NCBI GenBank assembly: GCA_026708055.1
Contig: JAPOVS010000075.1
Span: forward strand, 1-64,000
Length of the DNA stretch: 64,000 nt
Reading direction: 5' to 3'
DNA from: a bacterium
GTDB lineage: Bacteria > Actinomycetota > Acidimicrobiia > Acidimicrobiales > CATQHL01
The notes below the pieces were generated by a model. It saw nothing but the letters and a program-made list of their open reading frames with translations, was not told the DNA's origin and did no database searches. The position numbers were made by a program, and so were the translations under genes. Positions 61,387 through 64,000 of this stretch are shown here, one piece after another (within the stretch, counting starts at the first letter, position 1; every line of letters starts with the position of its first letter).

Positions 61387-62426
61387 GCGCCGCTCTGTTT
61401 CCCGCGGTGCCACCGCTGGACGCCGGGGCCATGGAGGCGGCTCGCCGGCGTTGGGCCACCCGGGCGGAGCCGCCCGGCGCACTCGGACGCCTGGAGGATC
61501 TGGCCGTCCATCTCGCAGGGGTGGCCGGCCGCTGCCCCCCACCGGTGCCGTCGGCCCCGGCCGTGGCGGTATTCGCCGGTGACCACGGCGTCGTCGCGGA
61601 CGGGGCGAGCGCCTGGCCGTCAGCGGTCACCGCGGCGATGGTGGAGACCATGAGCGCAGGCGGCGCCGCGATCTGCGTGCTCGCCGGCACCGTCGGGGCG
61701 TCGCTCACCGTGGTGGACGTCGGTGTGGCGTCTCCTCTGGAGCATCTGGTGAACGTGCGCCACGAGCGGGTACGCCCCGGCACCGCCAGCATCGCCCGCG
61801 GCCCGGCCATGACCGTCACCGAGGCCGCTGCCGCTGTGGAGGTGGGAAGTCGTATCGCCGGCGAACTCGTCGAATCCGGCGCCGACTGCCTCATCGGGGG
61901 AGACATGGGAATCGGCAACACGACAGCCGCCGCTGCGCTCATCGGCGTCGCCTGCGGGCGAGCCGCCGAGGACGTCATGGGCTCGGGTGCCGGCATCCCG
62001 GCTCTCGGCCGGGAGCACAAGCAGCGACTGATCGCCGCCGCCATGCGGCAGACCGAGGGGTGTGCCGACCCGCTGGAATTGCTCGCCCGCCTCGGCGGAC
62101 TGGAGATCGCCGCCCTCGCCGGCTTCTATATCACCGCTACCGGGCGTCGCACACCCTTCATCGTCGACGGCGCCATCGCCTGCTCGGCGCTCTGCGCGGC
62201 CGACCTGCTGAGCCCCGGCACGGCACGCCATGCCATCGCCGGGCATCTCTCCGCCGAGCCCGCGGCGGCCATAGCCCTGGAACATCTGGGGCTGCGGCCG
62301 CTCCTGGACCTCGATCTCCGCCTCGGCGAGGGAACGGGCGCCTGCCTCGCCTTCCCGCTGGTGAGGGCGGCCGCAGCAGCTCTGGGGCAGATGGCGGAAC
62401 TGCCCACCGAGGGACCCGCGGCGTAG
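61383..62426 (+). CDS. cobT: Nicotinate-nucleotide-dimethylbenzimidazole phosphoribosyltransferase
   Basis: A 347-residue CobT. It has PPGALGRLEDLA near residue 30, FAGDHGVVADGASAWP, GGDMGIGNTTAAAAL in the phosphate-binding loop and the C-terminal catalytic Glu in RLGEGTGACLAF. It makes alpha-ribazole phosphate, which CobS joins to GDP-cobinamide. GTG 61383 overlaps cbiB. It is the last gene of the operon; no terminator with a T-run is evident after 62426. Confidence 0.93.
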   Translation: MSAALFPAVPPLDAGAMEAARRRWATRAEPPGALGRLEDLAVHLAGVAGRCPPPVPSAPAVAVFAGDHGVVADGASAWPSAVTAAMVETMSAGGAAICVLAGTVGASLTVVDVGVASPLEHLVNVRHERVRPGTASIARGPAMTVTEAAAAVEVGSRIAGELVESGADCLIGGDMGIGNTTAAAALIGVACGRAAEDVMGSGAGIPALGREHKQRLIAAAMRQTEGCADPLELLARLGGLEIAALAGFYITATGRRTPFIVDGAIACSALCAADLLSPGTARHAIAGHLSAEPAAAIALEHLGLRPLLDLDLRLGEGTGACLAFPLVRAAAAALGQMAELPTEGPAA

Positions 62427-62487
62427 ACCGGACGTGCCTCAGATCGCCGCGGGCCCGCGCCCCGCCGATCTGCTGGCCATGCACTAA

Positions 62488-62516
62488 TTCAATCTTTCAA
62501 TAGGTGCTATTACTAT
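62488..62516 (+). promoter_or_regulatory. Sigma-70-like promoter
   Basis: TTCAAT (62488-62493), a 17-base spacer and TACTAT (62511-62516) lie in an AT-rich pocket between cobT and the gene at 62576, giving a leader of about 50 bases. Confidence 0.5.
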
Positions 62517-62575
62517 TCGTAGCTCGTGGAGTGGTTCCACTTCAGTCCCGTTGCGGTTGCATAGGCTGCGGTCCC

Positions 62576-64000
62576 GTGAACCGGCCTCCCCAACGGGCCC
62601 CGCGGCATCGCCGGGATTCGCGGAGGAGTCCTTGGGGACGGTACGTGGCCGTCGGGGCCGCGCTGCTGATGGTCGTGGTGGTCGCGGGATGGGGCCAGGC
62701 AGCGGCGCAGACCGGGGGACCGGAGGGGCTTCTGGACGACGCCACGGAGATCCCGGAGGACACCCCCGAGGACACCCCCGAAGACACCCCCGAAGACACC
62801 CCCGAAGACACCCCCGAAGACGCCGCCGGAGAGATCCCGGAGGACACCGAGGAGCAGGTTCCGGAGGAGGTCCCGCCCCCGGCGCCGGCCGGCGCGTTCG
62901 AGGGTTGCGTGACGGCGCAGCGCCTCGCCGACGGGCGGATCGAGGTGGCCGTGCAGCCGAGTTCGCCGGGCGGCGCCTGCGGGGAGCGCCTGCTGCCGCG
63001 GCGCCGCTTCCTGCCCGCCCAGGCGGTGGCCGGGCGGTGGCTGGTGACCGCGCCGCTGCGGATCGACGACGTCGTGCTGCGGGTCGCGGCGCGGCACCTG
63101 GCCGGCGGGGCCGTCGAGGTGGCCGTGCAACTGCGCTCGACGGGGGACGGCACCTGGGGCCCGCGCCTGCTGCCGCGGCGCCGCTTCCTGCCCGCCGCCG
63201 CCGAGGCGGACCGCTGGCTGTCGTCGTCGCCGGTGAACGCTCTGGTGCCGACGTACAACTCGGTGCTGGAGCGTGCCCAGCTCGTCACCTTGTACGGGTA
63301 CCCCAATACCCCGCCGATGGGGATCCTGGGCCGCGGCAGCCCCGAGCAGGTGGCCGATCAGGCAGCCGAGTTCGCGGCCGACTACGACCGGTTGAACGGC
63401 GACCGCGAGGTGATCCCCGCGTTCCACCTGATCACCGGCGTGGCCCAGGCCCATCCCACCCCCGACGGCACCTGGATCTCCCGGATGCCTCCCGAACTCA
63501 TCTCCGAGTACGTGGAGTTGGCCCGCGAGCGCGGCATGCACGTGTTTCTCGACGAGCAGATCGGCTGGAGTGACCCGCTCACCGAGGTGAGGAAGCTGGA
63601 GCCGTTCCTGCGGGAGCCGTTCGTGCACGTGGCCATCGACCCCGAGTTCGCCACCAAGCGCTTGGAGCGCCGGCCGGGGCTGGCGATCGGCGGGGTCACC
63701 GGCGCCGAGATCAACGAGGTCCAGCGCTATCTGGCAAGCATCGTGGCCACCGAGGGCATCCCACCGAAGATCCTCATGGTGCACCAGTTCACGCCCTGGA
63801 TGGTGACCGACCGTGCCGACATCGTGGACGTCTTCGAGGTCGACCTGTCGATCGACATGGACGGATTCGGGGGGATCGGCATCAAGTTGCAGCACTACGA
63901 CCTGTTCGCGGTACCCGAGCCTTCGGAGCGGCCGGCCATCAAGGTGTTCCTCCGGTACGACACGCCGGTCCTGACCCCCGAGCAGATCCAAGTGCTCGAC
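62576..64000 (+). CDS. Exported protein with DTPE repeat linker and probable TIM-barrel-like domain (partial)
   Basis: This frame runs from GTG 62576 to the window edge, 475 residues, without a stop. The N-terminus is basic (RPPQRAPRHRRDSRR), then a membrane segment (YVAVGAALLMVVVVAGWG), so it is secreted or anchored. Next come the acidic (DTPE)n linker, two similar beta-rich repeats (EVAVQ..., then RLLPRRRFLPA twice, about residues 140 and 200), and a larger domain starting LVTLYGYPNTPPMGILG that contains AFHLITGVAQ, HVFLDEQIGW and VHVAIDPEFA. The alternating strand-helix pattern suggests a TIM barrel such as a glycosidase or phosphodiesterase. I do not recognise the family. Confidence 0.75.
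   Translation, partial: MNRPPQRAPRHRRDSRRSPWGRYVAVGAALLMVVVVAGWGQAAAQTGGPEGLLDDATEIPEDTPEDTPEDTPEDTPEDTPEDAAGEIPEDTEEQVPEEVPPPAPAGAFEGCVTAQRLADGRIEVAVQPSSPGGACGERLLPRRRFLPAQAVAGRWLVTAPLRIDDVVLRVAARHLAGGAVEVAVQLRSTGDGTWGPRLLPRRRFLPAAAEADRWLSSSPVNALVPTYNSVLERAQLVTLYGYPNTPPMGILGRGSPEQVADQAAEFAADYDRLNGDREVIPAFHLITGVAQAHPTPDGTWISRMPPELISEYVELARERGMHVFLDEQIGWSDPLTEVRKLEPFLREPFVHVAIDPEFATKRLERRPGLAIGGVTGAEINEVQRYLASIVATEGIPPKILMVHQFTPWMVTDRADIVDVFEVDLSIDMDGFGGIGIKLQHYDLFAVPEPSERPAIKVFLRYDTPVLTPEQIQVLD
62759..62818 (+). repeat. 12-bp tandem repeat encoding (Asp-Thr-Pro-Glu)5
   Basis: Five copies of GACACCCCCGA(A/G), four of them identical, form an acidic extended linker in the exported protein. Copy number can vary without breaking the frame. 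Confidence 0.9.

Noticed and set aside
62759-62818. Regular short repeats considered as a CRISPR
   Set aside because: They are contiguous 12-base units without spacers and encode DTPE in frame; no cas gene is present.
62513-63991. 492-residue minus-strand open frame opposite the exported protein
   Set aside because: The plus strand has a basic start, a membrane segment, an acidic linker and repeats typical of an exported protein. The minus translation is Arg/Gly/His-rich without a family signature.
1-64000. tRNA, rRNA or insertion-sequence elements
   Set aside because: No cloverleaf-like T-loop outside coding regions, no rRNA sequence and no transposase motif was found on either strand by reading. 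A tRNAscan or IS search was not possible.

Overview
The window reads as high-GC chromosomal DNA from an actinobacterium. Evidence is the many GTG starts, the 4-base ATGA/GTGA gene overlaps, and the several promoters whose TANNNT -10 box lies about 7 bases before the start codon (leaderless transcripts). The mix of SDR enzymes, an amidohydrolase, a cyclase-family hydrolase, hydroxyisobutyrate-type dehydrogenases and many toxin-antitoxin modules would suit an Acidimicrobiia-like environmental or host-associated lineage. That placement is inference, because no rRNA or tRNA gene was found.

Layout. 1-3364: an RCC1-repeat C-terminal remnant, an AAA ATPase with no canonical start at its conserved N-terminus, a toxin-less Phd antitoxin and two SDR oxidoreductases. 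3711-15650: the main locus of interest, an apparent seven-gene defence operon. It contains a SNF2-type helicase with a C-terminal DUF3883-like domain, a TIGR04255-like protein, two unrecognised small proteins, a DUF1156 DNA methyltransferase, a DUF499 ATPase and an AT-richer HEPN/Abi-like tail gene. 15847-18475: a DapB-like dehydrogenase, a broken exonuclease/BRCT gene and an ion channel with an unusual pore loop. 18953-21815: a DNA methyltransferase with a downstream partner, probably a restriction-modification pair. 21957-28748: a membrane-anchored serine protease, three toxin-antitoxin loci (two with damaged toxins), an amidohydrolase and an MFS transporter. 28964-34574: a type I restriction system in the order hsdR-hsdS-hsdM. 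Its specificity subunit has two nearly identical target-recognition domains. 34758-35389: VapBC with an ATA codon at the toxin start. 35590-41459: a catabolic-looking operon. 41593-45735: a four-gene cluster of membrane protein, fatty-acid/sterol hydroxylase-like enzyme, GH3-type amide synthetase and enolase-superfamily enzyme. 46115-53161: a dehydrogenase, a nucleotidyltransferase-HEPN fusion, a DUF234-type ATPase, a RelE-like/UvrD-like helicase fusion and a TacAT pair. 53261-62426: cobalamin uptake, salvage and lower-ligand assembly, with a cobalamin riboswitch. 62576-64000: a secreted or anchored protein that runs off the window.

How the genes fit together. Roughly 3.7-35 kb and 47-53 kb are defence and toxin-antitoxin islands between metabolic operons. 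Several toxins carry single lesions (frameshift, amber codon, lost start) beside intact antitoxins, which suggests decaying addiction modules. The cobalamin genes BtuFCD, CobO, CbiZ, CbiB, CobC, CobU, CobS and CobT make a coherent route from imported corrinoids, including cobinamide, to finished coenzyme. No corrin-ring synthesis genes are present in this window.
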